A stretch of 47,178 nucleotides of DNA from JACTUA01 sp964551875 (GCA_964551875.1 CAZKEV010000012.1:1-47178), one strand, 5' to 3'. Counted from the first letter of the stretch, positions 30,800 through 40,563 are shown. Program-made: numbers and translations. The notes: generated by a model from the sequence alone, not told the origin.

Positions 30800-31534
30800 A
30801 TGAAGGAAGCACAGAAGATGATCATCATCGGGCTTCTCGTGCTGGCACTCCTGCCGGGGTTCATCGGCGTGGCGAGTGCAGCCCCGAAGATCCATGGGCA
30901 ATGCTATGTTGATGATGGATCCCATCTCAACATAGAAAAGACGTATAGCTACAGAAACCTGCCCGGTTGTACAATCCAGTATTGCATGGGTGGCACCTGC
31001 TACCAGGACACGTCAAACCGGCGGGGAATCTATCAGACCACCATAACCCAGAAGACCTGGACCGTCGAGGTCATTCCCCCCGAAGGCTGGTCATGGACAG
31101 GCCCGTCCGGGGCGTATTCCGTTACCCCGACGAGCAAGGCCGACTTTATTGACGGGTTGAATTTCTGGCTGACACCTCTTACGTCCCCGTCTGTGGTAGA
31201 GGTATCCATCCCGAGCAGCATTGAGCCCGGTGGATCGGTCCAGGGCACCGTCACCATCGAGGCCGGATCCGAGCAGATCGACTATGCAAAGCTGAAGTAC
31301 AGCGGGGACCACAACAGGTTCCAAGTCATAGGCGATCCCCCCAAGGTCACGATCCCCCCCTTCGGTTTCCAGACCTTCCAGGTGACCATCAACGGAGCGC
31401 CGATATTGAAAACGGGTGACTACTCGTTCAATATCGACGTGTGGGACATGAATTACCTCCCCGATGGCACTGACAGGCTCGTCATGAGTATACCGGTGAC
31501 GGAAACAGTCCCTGACCTGGTATCCCCGCCATAG
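30800..31534 (+). CDS. Secreted surface protein 1, paralogue of the 32237 gene
   Basis: A 244-aa protein with a Sec signal peptide (KMIIIGLLVLALLPGFIGVA, cleavage near ASA-AP). The mature part is a beta-sandwich region (CYVDDGSHLNIEKTYSY, VTPTSKADFIDGLNFWLTP) followed by a second sandwich of NEW3/COG1470 type (SIEPGGSVQGTVTIEAG, GDYSFNIDVWDMNYLPDG). It has no membrane anchor, so it is released or held by other surface proteins. The start at 30800 has AGGAGGAG at 30783-30790; an in-frame ATG at 30686 would add 38 residues. It shares its whole length with the N-terminal quarter of the larger paralogue. Confidence 0.72.
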   Translation: MKEAQKMIIIGLLVLALLPGFIGVASAAPKIHGQCYVDDGSHLNIEKTYSYRNLPGCTIQYCMGGTCYQDTSNRRGIYQTTITQKTWTVEVIPPEGWSWTGPSGAYSVTPTSKADFIDGLNFWLTPLTSPSVVEVSIPSSIEPGGSVQGTVTIEAGSEQIDYAKLKYSGDHNRFQVIGDPPKVTIPPFGFQTFQVTINGAPILKTGDYSFNIDVWDMNYLPDGTDRLVMSIPVTETVPDLVSPP

Positions 31535-32236
31535 TGAATTTTCCTATCTCAATACCCTTTTTCTGGAAACAACTGCCAGGAATCTTGGTTTTCCATCAGC
31601 AAGTTCCTCACCTGGGTCTCACCCATCGCCTCTCTATCCCTTCACCATACATTCATCGAAGTGTCACGGAGTGCGGCTTTCCGGAAACGGGATCTTCGTC
31701 TGCAGCCGATCGGTCTCCTCCACCGTGTCGTCCGGAACATGGTGGACCCAAGCGGGAATACCCCCCTCTCACGGGATCGGAGAGGCCGGGTTGCCTGCCA
31801 CACCGGACATGAATCCTGCCTTTCCGCCCTTCGCGGGAAAGGAGAACGCGCCCCGGGTCCTTGACCCCGAGAAGATCGATAAAATGAGGGATCATCGTCT
31901 GTGAACGGCTTTTTCCCCGGGCAGGTGACCCCCCCTCACGGCTCCTTCTCACCAAAAGAAGAGATAAAGTCCATTTCTATCATGTTAAATAATTAAAGTC
32001 ACATTTCAATAATAGTATATAATGTTTTCTTCTTGATTCGGTTCAATAATCTTTCAAAATCGGAAATTCTAGAAGCTGATTCGCCAGATAAGAGAAAGTA
32101 TATAAAGAAATTCTCCATTTTTAATTAATTGTTTTTAATTGACATATCTTAAACTTTCTGGTCAGGTTAATTTTAAATAGTTATTTTCTTTATATTCATT
32201 TTGCAATAAACTATCCTTCAAAATCAGGTGTGTGGA
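31535..32236 (+). promoter_or_regulatory. Duplicated spacer with promoter of surface protein 2
   Basis: This 0.7-kb stretch holds a hisI pseudogene (31670-31904) and then an AT-rich copy of the spacer that follows hisI. The conserved promoter block is GTTAATTTTAAATAGTTATT at 32166-32185. AGGTG at 32227-32231 region is a Shine-Dalgarno candidate 6 bp before the ATG at 32237. A T-run right after 31534 may end transcription of the first surface-protein gene. Confidence 0.6.
31670..31904 (+). pseudogene. Degenerate copy of the hisI 3' half
   Basis: Translation in two frames gives HisI-like sequence: LLHRVVRNMVDPSGNT and GRVACHTGHESCLSALRG in one frame, then APRVLDPEKIDKMRDHRL in another. These match hisI QRVVRILVDCDEDT, GVACHTGHYSCFFRT and APRVLDPEKIYEKKDHRR at 30007-30381. 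The N-terminal half is missing and a frameshift separates the two blocks, so no product is expected. Confidence 0.85.
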
Positions 32237-35020
32237 ATGAAACTCAATACATATCTGGTTCGCCATGGGCGAACATGCCGGAGGAGGCCCTCTGTTACCT
32301 TCCTCCGGGGAGCAGGAATTCCTGCACAGAAGATGATGATCATCGGGCTTCTCGTGCTCGCGCTCGTCCCGGGATTCGTCGGCGTCGCGAGTGCTGCTCC
32401 GAAGGTGAATGGAAACTGTTGGATTGATGACGGGACTCATACCAACACCAACATGCCGTACAAGTATACCAGCTATCCTTGCATAGTCAACGGTGTGTCG
32501 GGTACAAAAACTACTACAGCGAACGCGGATGCTGCGGGATTCTGGCAGTCAACGATAACCGTGGCGACGTGGACCATGACGGTTTCGCCTCCCACAGGCT
32601 GGTCAGTGACAGGAGGACCAACTTCATATTCGGTGACCCCGGCTACCTCGTCTGATGTTATAACGGGGAAGGATTTCTGGCTTACACCGGACACGCTCCC
32701 GTCTTTCACCCCGGTATCCATCGTGGGCACCATCGAACCAGGTGGATCTGAGCAGGACACTGTCACCGTCACGGCGGGATCTGAAGAGATCAAGCAGTTA
32801 TCCCTGGAGTACAATGGTCCGCCAAACAGCTTCCAGGTAGTAACTGATCCGTCTGGTTTGGTCGATCTCAGCCCTGGCGATACGCAGATCTACCAGGTGA
32901 CCATCAACTCGAAGGCGGGAATTGATCCTGGCACGTACAATTTCTATATCGACGTGTACGACAAGAATTACTATGGCTCGGGCCAACACCGGACTGTCGC
33001 AAGCATCCCGGTGACAAAGACTATCCATGTGCCCGCTCATGGTGTGAAATTCACCTCCACCGGTCTCCCCGATGGCACCTCGGTTTCGGTGAGCTATACC
33101 AAGGTAAACGACCAGGGCGACACGGTTTCCAATACGGTGACCTTCGACACCCCGGGTCAGATCTCGGTCGGGGGCACGAAACCCGGCTCGACGTTTTCCT
33201 ATTCCTTCCCGGATTCCATAACCGTTGGAAGTGACAGCTATAGTCTCCAGGGAAGCTCGCCGGCCAGTCCCTTTACCACCGGTGAGGATGGCGGAACGAC
33301 CATGGTGACCGGGACCTATGTCCCTGCCTGCAATACCCCCTCTATTACTGAACAGCCTGAGGGGGCAACAAAGACGGTGGGCCAGTCCGTCACGTTCTCC
33401 GTCACCGCGAGCGGCACCGAGCCGCTGTCCTACCAGTGGCAGAAAGACGGGGCTGATATCTCCGGGGCAACCGGCGCCAGCTACACCATCTCTTCCGTTG
33501 TCGTGGGCGATGCCGGCAGCTATGATGTCGTCGTCAGCAACTCGTGCGGGTCGGCCACGTCTGATGAGGCGGCTCTGACGGTGAACAAATTCACCCCAAC
33601 TATCAGCTGGAGTAATCCGGCCGCTATAACCTACGGGACTGAGCTCAGCACCACCCAGCTGAACGCCGAGGCCGATGTCCCGGGAACCCTCGCATACGAT
33701 CCCGCTGCCGGGACCAAGCTCGATGTCGGTTCAAAGACCCTCCACGTGGATTTCACCCCCGCTGACCCGATGAACTACAATGGTGCCAGCGCTGACGTGA
33801 CGATCACCGTTGGGAAGGCGACTCCGGTCATCGACTGGATCGATCCGGCGGATATCACCTACGGGACGGCACTCAGTGGAACGCAGCTGAATGCCGAGGT
33901 CACCGGTATCGATGGTATACTCGTGTACTCGCCGGATACAGGAACCGTCCTGGGCGCCGGTCCAGACCAAGCTCTCCATGTCGATTTCACCCCGGCCGAT
34001 ACCGCGAACTACAACGATGCCTCTAAGGATGTCTCCATCAATGTCCTGAAGGCGACACCAATCATTACCTGGAATGACCCTGCGGACATCACCTACGGGA
34101 CGGCACTCAGCGATGCACAGCTCGATGCAACCGCTGATGTCCCCGGCTCCTTCACGTACTCACCGGTTGCCGGAACCGTCCTCGCTGCCGGTGCAGGCCA
34201 GACGCTCCACGTCGACTTCATTCCGGCTGACCCTGCAAACTACGACAGTGCCGGAAAGGACGTGAAGATTACCGTCCTGAATCCTCCGCCGGAACTTTCA
34301 CCAATTGGCGATAAAACTGTCCAGGAAGGATCCTACCTTGATTTCGCGGTATCGGCATATGACCCGAATGGCGATACTATCACCTACTCAGCCGATCCTC
34401 TGCCCGATGGTGCAACCATTGATCCCATTTCAGGCTCCTTCTTCTGGGCCCCTGCGAGCGGTCAGGCAGGAACATACCAGGTGACCTTCGCCGCTTCTGA
34501 TGGTTCCCTCACCGACACGGAGACCATCACCATTACGGTGAAGTCCAGTCCGACTTCAGGTTCCTACATCGCTGGAGGGGGCTACCTTGTCATGTCCAGT
34601 TCGGCTGGAGAGCTGGCAGCAACCCCCGGCACAAGGAACTTCTTCGGATTGTTTGTGAATTGCAACAAGAGAGCGGGGCCCCAGCTGGGCCTTATCAGCG
34701 TCATCTTCCGGAGTAATGGCCATGTCTACAGGGCAAGGAGTTTGATCATCGATTCCCTGTCGGCAGATCCGAATGCCGGGACTGCCACCCTTACGAGCAG
34801 GGCCACCATCCAGGACATAACGAAACCGAAGACGCCGGTCGTTCTTGAAAGGAATGCCGCCCTCAAAATGACCCTCACAGATACGAAGACCCCGGGGGCA
34901 AAGGATTCCATTGGCATCACCCTTAATAAAAAGGACGGTGGCTTCTGGTTCTCCAGCAACTGGGATGGGAAACAAACCGTGGAACAGGATCTCAGCCGCG
35001 GTATCCTTGTGATCCGCTGA
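32237..35020 (+). CDS. Large multi-domain secreted surface protein 2
   Basis: About 927 aa. The signal segment MMIIGLLVLALVPGFVGVAS precedes domains in this order: the paralogous region (CWIDDGTHTNTNMPYKY to about 270, with NEW3-like IEPGGSEQDTVTVTAG); a beta domain (VKFTSTGLPDGTSVSVSY); an immunoglobulin I-set-like domain (YQWQKDGADISGATGASYTI, GDAGSYDVVVSN); three MBG/YDG-like repeats of about 76 residues, each with ITYGT.LS..QL and LHVDF.PADP.NY; a He_PIG-like domain (LSPIGDKTVQEGSYLDFAV); and a post-COAP-1-like C-terminus (GGGYLVMSSS, NFFGLFVNCNKR). No C-terminal membrane anchor. Alternative start 32333, directly at the hydrophobic segment. Confidence 0.72.
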   Translation: MKLNTYLVRHGRTCRRRPSVTFLRGAGIPAQKMMIIGLLVLALVPGFVGVASAAPKVNGNCWIDDGTHTNTNMPYKYTSYPCIVNGVSGTKTTTANADAAGFWQSTITVATWTMTVSPPTGWSVTGGPTSYSVTPATSSDVITGKDFWLTPDTLPSFTPVSIVGTIEPGGSEQDTVTVTAGSEEIKQLSLEYNGPPNSFQVVTDPSGLVDLSPGDTQIYQVTINSKAGIDPGTYNFYIDVYDKNYYGSGQHRTVASIPVTKTIHVPAHGVKFTSTGLPDGTSVSVSYTKVNDQGDTVSNTVTFDTPGQISVGGTKPGSTFSYSFPDSITVGSDSYSLQGSSPASPFTTGEDGGTTMVTGTYVPACNTPSITEQPEGATKTVGQSVTFSVTASGTEPLSYQWQKDGADISGATGASYTISSVVVGDAGSYDVVVSNSCGSATSDEAALTVNKFTPTISWSNPAAITYGTELSTTQLNAEADVPGTLAYDPAAGTKLDVGSKTLHVDFTPADPMNYNGASADVTITVGKATPVIDWIDPADITYGTALSGTQLNAEVTGIDGILVYSPDTGTVLGAGPDQALHVDFTPADTANYNDASKDVSINVLKATPIITWNDPADITYGTALSDAQLDATADVPGSFTYSPVAGTVLAAGAGQTLHVDFIPADPANYDSAGKDVKITVLNPPPELSPIGDKTVQEGSYLDFAVSAYDPNGDTITYSADPLPDGATIDPISGSFFWAPASGQAGTYQVTFAASDGSLTDTETITITVKSSPTSGSYIAGGGYLVMSSSAGELAATPGTRNFFGLFVNCNKRAGPQLGLISVIFRSNGHVYRARSLIIDSLSADPNAGTATLTSRATIQDITKPKTPVVLERNAALKMTLTDTKTPGAKDSIGITLNKKDGGFWFSSNWDGKQTVEQDLSRGILVIR

Positions 35021-35314
35021 TTCTTGGCCCATAGAAGTCCCCATCCCAATTATTCTTATTTCAACATCCAAATCCTGCAGTCACACTTATCTTATCAGCT
35101 ATATTCCCATTGATAGCCGTAAATCACGACTGACCTTTCCTCTTGGAGAGAGGCCCTGACCCCACAGAGATGTACGGTAAGGGGAAGCGAAAGGGCTGAA
35201 CTCCCTCACATCCACCATCTCCCCTGCCGGATCAGAACAAAAAATCAATGACCCTGTGCATGCAACATCTTTCTGAATAATATATCAATGCGCTATTTGG
35301 AGGCGTGAGTTTTT

Positions 35315-37177
35315 ATGAAGATAGTCCCGGATACGAGCGCCGTGATTGACGGGCGCATCACCCAGATGATAAAGACGGGTGAATATAAGGATGCGATTGT
35401 CATCATCCCCGAGGCAGTCGTTGCCGAGCTCGAGGCCCAGGCGAACCAGGGAAGGGAGATAGGTTTCTCCGGCCTCACCGAGCTCCAGGACCTCTCCCGG
35501 ATGGCGAAAGAGGGAACCATCCAGCTCGAGTTCGTGGGCGAACGCCCGAGCCTCGACCAGGTGAAGCTCGCGAGCGGCGGCGAGATCGATGCCCTGATCC
35601 GGAACGTCGCGATCGAGCACGAGGCCCAGTTCATCACGAGCGACGTGGTACAGGCCGAGGTTGCCCGTGCAAAAGGCCTTGATGTCACGTACTTAAAACC
35701 CCAGATCGGGGACTTCGCCCCCCTCGCCATCGACCAGTTCTTTGACGAGAACACCATGGCGGTCTACCTCAAGGAGCGGATGCCCCCCGTGGCAAAGAAG
35801 GGGTCCCTGAAGGAGGTCCGGCTCGTCACCATCCGCGACGCACCCCTCTCCGAGCACGAGCTCAAGGCAATGGCCCAGGAGATCCTTGAGCGGGCAAAGC
35901 GGGATCCCGACGGGTTCATCGAGCTGGAGAAGAGGGGGGTCACGGTGATCCAGATCGGGTCGCTCAGAATCGCCATCGCAAGGAGGCCCTTCTCCGACGG
36001 GATGGAGATCTCCGCCGTCCGACCCGTGGGCAAGGTCACCCTCGAGAACTACGAGAAGGCCGCCCTCATCAAAAAAAGGGTCATCGCGGACAGGCGGGGG
36101 CTCCTCATCGCCGGGCCTCCCGGGTCAGGGAAGACCACCCTCGCCCAGTCCATTGCAACCTTCCTCTCTGACCATGGCCTCGTCGTGAAGACGATGGAGG
36201 CCCCCCGGGACCTCCAGGTCCCTGACCATATCACCCAGTACACCTCCCTAGAGGGCTCGATGCAGTCCACGGGCGACGTGCTCATGCTGGTGAGGCCGGA
36301 CTTCGTCATCTTCGACGAGCTCCGGAAGAACGAGGACTTCACGACCTTTGCTGACATGAGGCTCGCCGGCGTCGGCATGATCGGCGTCGTGCATGCCCTT
36401 GAGGTACAGGATGCCCTCCAGCGGTTCCTGGAGCGGGTCAACTTCGGGGTCCTCATCCAGGTGGTAAACACCATCTTCTTTGTGACGGACGGGGAGGTCT
36501 CGCGGGTCTACGAGCTCCAGTTCGGGATCCAGGTACCCTCAGGGATGACCGGGGATCTCCACCAGACGCCGATCATCTTTGTCAGGAACCAGGAGACCGG
36601 CGCCATCGAGTTCGAGGTATTCAGGCACGAGGGCGAGACCATTGTCATGCCGGTGAAGCGGGAGGCGGAGCCGAAGCCTGCGGCCCCTGCGGGTGCCCGG
36701 GGCGAGGAGAGGCTCTCGCGGACGCTCCTGGAGAAGGAGGTCCAGCGGGAGATCGGCAGATACACCGCCGGTTACGTGGATGTCCACATGATCAGCGACA
36801 ACAAGGCGGTGGTGTACATCGAGGATAAGGACGTCCCGGCGGCCATCGGGAAGGGCGGGAAGAACGTCTCGGGGATCGTGAACAAGCTCTCTGTCGGCAT
36901 CGATATCAGGCCCAGGAGCGAGCTGGAGAAGCCGGTCTCCGAGGAAGAGGTGCAGCTGGAAGGCGGGTTCCGGATTCGCACCGACAGGAAACAGCTCTCC
37001 ATCGTCGCCACCGAGCATCGCGGGAAGATCGTGGACCTCTTTGCAGGCAAGGAGTACCTCTTCACGGCAACCGTTGGGGAGGACGGCGAGATCCGCCTGG
37101 CCCGGAACAGCACCATCGCCCAGGAGATGATGCGCCGGCTGAACAACAAGGAGAGTATCCGGGTCAAGCCGGTCTAG
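35315..37177 (+). CDS. pina: PINA: PIN-domain ATPase with KH domain
   Basis: A 620-aa archaeal protein. An N-terminal PIN nuclease-like domain (VPDTSAVIDGRITQM, EIDALIRNVAIE, FITSDVVQAEVA) keeps the acidic residues. The middle is a VirB11-like ATPase with Walker A LIAGPPGSGKTTLAQS (about residue 265) and FVIFDELRKNEDF; the C-terminal part has a KH domain (PAAIGKGGKNVSGI, about residue 505-520) and a small beta domain. In Sulfolobus the orthologue PINA is reported as a Holliday-junction branch-migration ATPase. TATA-like AATAATATAT (35276-35285) and GGAGG (35299-35303) precede the ATG. leuS follows 19 bp later, likely cotranscribed. Confidence 0.88.
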   Translation: MKIVPDTSAVIDGRITQMIKTGEYKDAIVIIPEAVVAELEAQANQGREIGFSGLTELQDLSRMAKEGTIQLEFVGERPSLDQVKLASGGEIDALIRNVAIEHEAQFITSDVVQAEVARAKGLDVTYLKPQIGDFAPLAIDQFFDENTMAVYLKERMPPVAKKGSLKEVRLVTIRDAPLSEHELKAMAQEILERAKRDPDGFIELEKRGVTVIQIGSLRIAIARRPFSDGMEISAVRPVGKVTLENYEKAALIKKRVIADRRGLLIAGPPGSGKTTLAQSIATFLSDHGLVVKTMEAPRDLQVPDHITQYTSLEGSMQSTGDVLMLVRPDFVIFDELRKNEDFTTFADMRLAGVGMIGVVHALEVQDALQRFLERVNFGVLIQVVNTIFFVTDGEVSRVYELQFGIQVPSGMTGDLHQTPIIFVRNQETGAIEFEVFRHEGETIVMPVKREAEPKPAAPAGARGEERLSRTLLEKEVQREIGRYTAGYVDVHMISDNKAVVYIEDKDVPAAIGKGGKNVSGIVNKLSVGIDIRPRSELEKPVSEEEVQLEGGFRIRTDRKQLSIVATEHRGKIVDLFAGKEYLFTATVGEDGEIRLARNSTIAQEMMRRLNNKESIRVKPV

Positions 37178-37196
37178 GCGGAACGGGAGGCGGATC

Positions 37197-39983
37197 GTGG
37201 CAGACAGCGTCGATCTCCATGAACTCGAGGAGAAGTACCGGGACCGCTGGTCGGCCGAGTTCCAGGCAGACCCCTCGGGGAAGGAGAAGTACTACTTAAA
37301 CGTGGCCTTCCCCTACCCGAGCGGGGCGATGCACGTCGGGCACGGGCGGACCTACACGGTGCCCGATATCGTTGCCAGGTTCTGGAGGATGCGGGGAAGG
37401 CAGGTCCTCTTCCCCATGGGCTTCCATGTCACGGGAACACCGGTCATCGGGATATCGAAGCGGATCGCCCGGAAGGACGAGAAGACCGTCTGGCTTTACC
37501 GCGACCTCTACGGGGTTCCGCAGGAAGTCCTCGACACCTTCACCGACCCCATGGTGATCGTCCGCTATTTTGCGGGCGAATACGAGCGGATCATGCGGAG
37601 CCTTGGCCTCTCCATCGACTGGCGCAGGAGGTTCATCACGGTGGACCCCCAGTACAGCAAATTCATCGAGTGGCAGTACAGGCACCTCCATGCCCTGGGC
37701 TACGTGGTGAAAGGGGTCCATCCCGTGAAGTTCTGCCCCCAGTGCGACAACCCTGTCGGGGACCATGACCTCCTCGAAGGGGACAGGGCCGAGATCATCA
37801 GGTTCGTTCTCGTCATGTTCCGGTTCGGCGACGCCTTCATCCCCACCGCGACGCTCCGGCCCGAGACGGTCTACGGCGTGACGAACCTCTGGGTGAACCC
37901 GAATGTCACCTACGTGAAGGCCGTGGTCGACGGGGAGGCCTGGATCATCTCGCGTGAGGCAGCCGAGAAGCTGAAGCTCCAGGACCACGCGGTCACGATC
38001 GGGGACGAGATCCCGGGAAAAGATCTCGTGGGAAAGAAGGCCTCCCACCCGCTCTCGGGCGAGATACCCATCCTCCCGGCCGACTTTGTCGACCCGGAGA
38101 TGGCGAGCGGCATGGTCATGTCGGTCCCTGCCCATGCCCCGTACGACTACATCGCCCTCCGTGATCTCCAGGAGAAGGGGTTGTACACCGGGATCCGGCC
38201 GAAGAGCCTCCTCGCCCTGGAGGGCGCCAGTGAGTTCCCGGCGAAGGATGCCGTGGAACGGGCGGGTATCCGCGACCAGAAGGACCCGAAGCTCGAGTCC
38301 ATCACCCAGGAGATCTACAGCGCCGAGTTCGCCCGGGGGAAGATGCATGACCGGTTCGGTGGCAGGAGAGTCCGCGAGGCGAGGGACGATATCACGGAGA
38401 GGATGCTTGCCGAGTTTGGCTCTGCCGTCCTGTACGACTTCGATACCCGCCCCGTGGTCTGCCGCTGCGGCGGGCGGGTCCTGGTCAGGATCCTCCACGA
38501 CCAGTGGTTCCTCGCCTACAGCGACCCGGCCTGGAAGGCGGAGGTCCATGACCAGCTCGGGAAGATGGCCCTCGTCCCGCATGAGACCCGGGCCGAGTTC
38601 GAGCGGACGGTGGACTGGCTGAAGGACTGGGCCTGCACCCGGCGGGTCGGGCTGGGGACGAAACTCCCCTGGGACAGGAACTGGATCGTGGAGCCCCTCT
38701 CGGACTCCACCATCTACATGGCCTACTACACCATCGCCCACCACATGAAGAAGTTGCCCGCCGAGAAACTCACCCCAGAAGTCTTCGACTACATCCTCCT
38801 CGGTAAGGGTACCCCATCCACCCTGCCCTTGGAGGTTCTCGAACCCATCAGGCGGGAGCTGCTCTACTGGTACCCGTACGACTTCAGGTTCTCGGCAAAG
38901 GACCTCATCTCCAACCACCTCACCTTCCAGCTCTTCCACCACCGTGCCCTCCTCCCGCCCGAGCTCCAGCCGAAGGGGATGGTGGTCTTTGGCATGGGGC
39001 TCCTCTCGGGGGCGAAGATGTCCTCGTCCAAGGGGAACGTGGTCCTCCTCGAGGACGCGATCGAGGAGTTCGGGGCTGATACAGTCCGCATGTTCCTCAC
39101 GGGAAGCGCCGAGCCGTGGCAGGACTTCGACTGGAGAAACGAGCTCGTCCTCTCGGTGAAGAAGCAGATAGACCGGTTCTGGGCCGCGGTCCGGGAGAAT
39201 GCGGCCGCGCGGGGTGCAGCCGGGGGAGCCCTCGACACCTGGCTCGAGAGCAGGCTCCAGGGACGGGTCGCCCGCACAACCCGGGCCCTCGAGCTCTTCC
39301 AGACCCGCCAGGCCCTCCAGGAGTGCTTCTATGGCATGGAGGCGGACCTGCGATGGTACCGCCGGAGAATGGGGGAGAAATCCGATCCAGGGCCTGCCGC
39401 AAGAGCCCTTGCCTCGGCCTGGGTCCGGCTCCTCGCCCCCTTCATCCCTTACACGTGTGAAGCACTCTGGGATGCCCTGGGGGAGAAGGGGCCCATCGCC
39501 TTCGCCCGCTGGCCGGAGGCCGACCAGGGGAAGATCCACCCGGATGCGGAACTCGCCGAGGAACTCCTCGCCCGGACCGTGGAGGACATCGAGTCCATCA
39601 CAAAGATCCTTCCCGTCACCCCTAAGGAGATCCAGATCCTCGTTGCACCCGAATGGAAGAGATCCATCTTCGTGACCATTGCCGGGTCTCCCGAGAAGAG
39701 GGAGGTGGTAAGGGAGATCATGAAGGACGAGGGGATGCGGCGCAGGGGGAAGGAGGCAGCGGATGCCGTGAAGCAGATCACCTCTCTTATCCACCGCCTG
39801 CCGCCCGAGTACAGGGAAGAGCTCCTCTCCTATAATGTCGACGAGAAGGCGGTCTTCGGGGCCGCGCGGGAGTTCTTCGAGAGGGAGTTCCACGTCGCTG
39901 TAAAGGTCCTTTCAGCGGATGAGTCCAACCACCCGAAGGCGCGGCTCGCCCTGCCCTACAAGCCGGCGATCGTGATCGGGTGA
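37197..39983 (+). CDS. leuS: Leucyl-tRNA synthetase
   Basis: A 928-aa archaeal/eukaryotic-type class I synthetase. The HIGH motif is HVGH (46-49) in FPYPSGAMHVGHGRTYT; KMSSSKGN starts at K607. The editing (CP1) domain lies between, with ATLRPETVYGVTNLWVN and MVMSVPAHAPYDYIA. A leucine-specific insertion and the anticodon-binding helical domain follow, and the C-terminal tail ends ALPYKPAIVIG. It starts with GTG, supported by GGGAGG at 37185-37190, a few bases upstream. It charges tRNA-Leu and hydrolyses mischarged products. Confidence 0.95.
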   Translation: MADSVDLHELEEKYRDRWSAEFQADPSGKEKYYLNVAFPYPSGAMHVGHGRTYTVPDIVARFWRMRGRQVLFPMGFHVTGTPVIGISKRIARKDEKTVWLYRDLYGVPQEVLDTFTDPMVIVRYFAGEYERIMRSLGLSIDWRRRFITVDPQYSKFIEWQYRHLHALGYVVKGVHPVKFCPQCDNPVGDHDLLEGDRAEIIRFVLVMFRFGDAFIPTATLRPETVYGVTNLWVNPNVTYVKAVVDGEAWIISREAAEKLKLQDHAVTIGDEIPGKDLVGKKASHPLSGEIPILPADFVDPEMASGMVMSVPAHAPYDYIALRDLQEKGLYTGIRPKSLLALEGASEFPAKDAVERAGIRDQKDPKLESITQEIYSAEFARGKMHDRFGGRRVREARDDITERMLAEFGSAVLYDFDTRPVVCRCGGRVLVRILHDQWFLAYSDPAWKAEVHDQLGKMALVPHETRAEFERTVDWLKDWACTRRVGLGTKLPWDRNWIVEPLSDSTIYMAYYTIAHHMKKLPAEKLTPEVFDYILLGKGTPSTLPLEVLEPIRRELLYWYPYDFRFSAKDLISNHLTFQLFHHRALLPPELQPKGMVVFGMGLLSGAKMSSSKGNVVLLEDAIEEFGADTVRMFLTGSAEPWQDFDWRNELVLSVKKQIDRFWAAVRENAAARGAAGGALDTWLESRLQGRVARTTRALELFQTRQALQECFYGMEADLRWYRRRMGEKSDPGPAARALASAWVRLLAPFIPYTCEALWDALGEKGPIAFARWPEADQGKIHPDAELAEELLARTVEDIESITKILPVTPKEIQILVAPEWKRSIFVTIAGSPEKREVVREIMKDEGMRRRGKEAADAVKQITSLIHRLPPEYREELLSYNVDEKAVFGAAREFFEREFHVAVKVLSADESNHPKARLALPYKPAIVIG

Positions 39984-40122
39984 ATACAAAATATTTTTTA
40001 TCGATCCTGATTTTTTCCAATAGATGACCGCTCTTGAGGGCTTCGCCCCCACGAGAGTCAACGAGGATCCGTATCTTTTGAGAACGAAAGAAAAGAACCG
40101 GATGAGTGTTCATCTTTCTGTT

Positions 40123-40169
40123 GGGCTCTTGGGGGACTACCGCCCCCGCCGCGGGCATCCCCCGCCGTG
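40123..40169 (+). repeat. Dispersed 47-bp repeat, copy C
   Basis: Reverse-oriented relative to copies A and B; on the plus strand it encodes GSWGTTAPAAGIPRR. The three differences from A/B fall at two synonymous third positions and one Ser-to-Thr change. The 212-bp gap between leuS and the DUF5611 gene is otherwise without a recognisable gene; T-rich sequence after the leuS stop may be a terminator. Confidence 0.75.
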
Positions 40170-40195
40170 TACTGGGGCATGCGAATTCTTCGGAG

Positions 40196-40516
40196 TTATT
40201 TCTCTTCCACCGCCTTCTTCGCCCTCTTCACCCGTTCCTTCGAGGTAAAGCCCGTCACCAGGTCGAGAAAGGTCCGGAACCTGCGGTTCGTGTCCAGGAT
40301 GGTCGCCTCGTCCGCATCATTCCGAGAGGTGGTGTTCACGGTCACCGTCTTCCCGCCCCCGCCGATGCGCACCTCCATCCGTGAGAGGGCCCCGTAGGAG
40401 ATGGCATAGATCCCCTCTTTCCCCTCCGGCCGGACACCAAAACATTCGGTGAAAGAAGTCTCTACTGTCTCTCCAAGATCCTTTGAATGGCCCCGCTTTA
40501 CCTGGTACTCCTGCAT
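40196..40516 (-). CDS. DUF5611 family protein
   Basis: A 106-aa protein resembling the methanogen family DUF5611: MQEYQVKRGHSKDLGETVET at the start, YAISYGALSRMEVRIGGGGK, and a DTNRRFRTFLDLVTGFTSKE ending before a basic tail (RVKRAKKAVEEK). Function unknown; the size and basic tail hint at nucleic-acid or ribosome association (weak inference). A TATA-like CTTAACATAG lies about 27 bp upstream of the ATG, so the transcript may be leaderless. It is divergent from the PAC2 gene. Confidence 0.65.
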   Translation of the reverse strand: MQEYQVKRGHSKDLGETVETSFTECFGVRPEGKEGIYAISYGALSRMEVRIGGGGKTVTVNTTSRNDADEATILDTNRRFRTFLDLVTGFTSKERVKRAKKAVEEK

Positions 40517-40563
40517 AATATTTTTTAAGGAGGTTCCACTATGTTAAGATGCTGTGATGCCTT

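Noticed and set aside
37296..39893. 865-residue open frame on the minus strand opposite leuS
   Set aside because: It is an antisense shadow of a clear leucyl-tRNA synthetase in GC-rich DNA; composition (Asp/Glu/Gly/Pro-rich) is typical of such shadows and no domain is seen.
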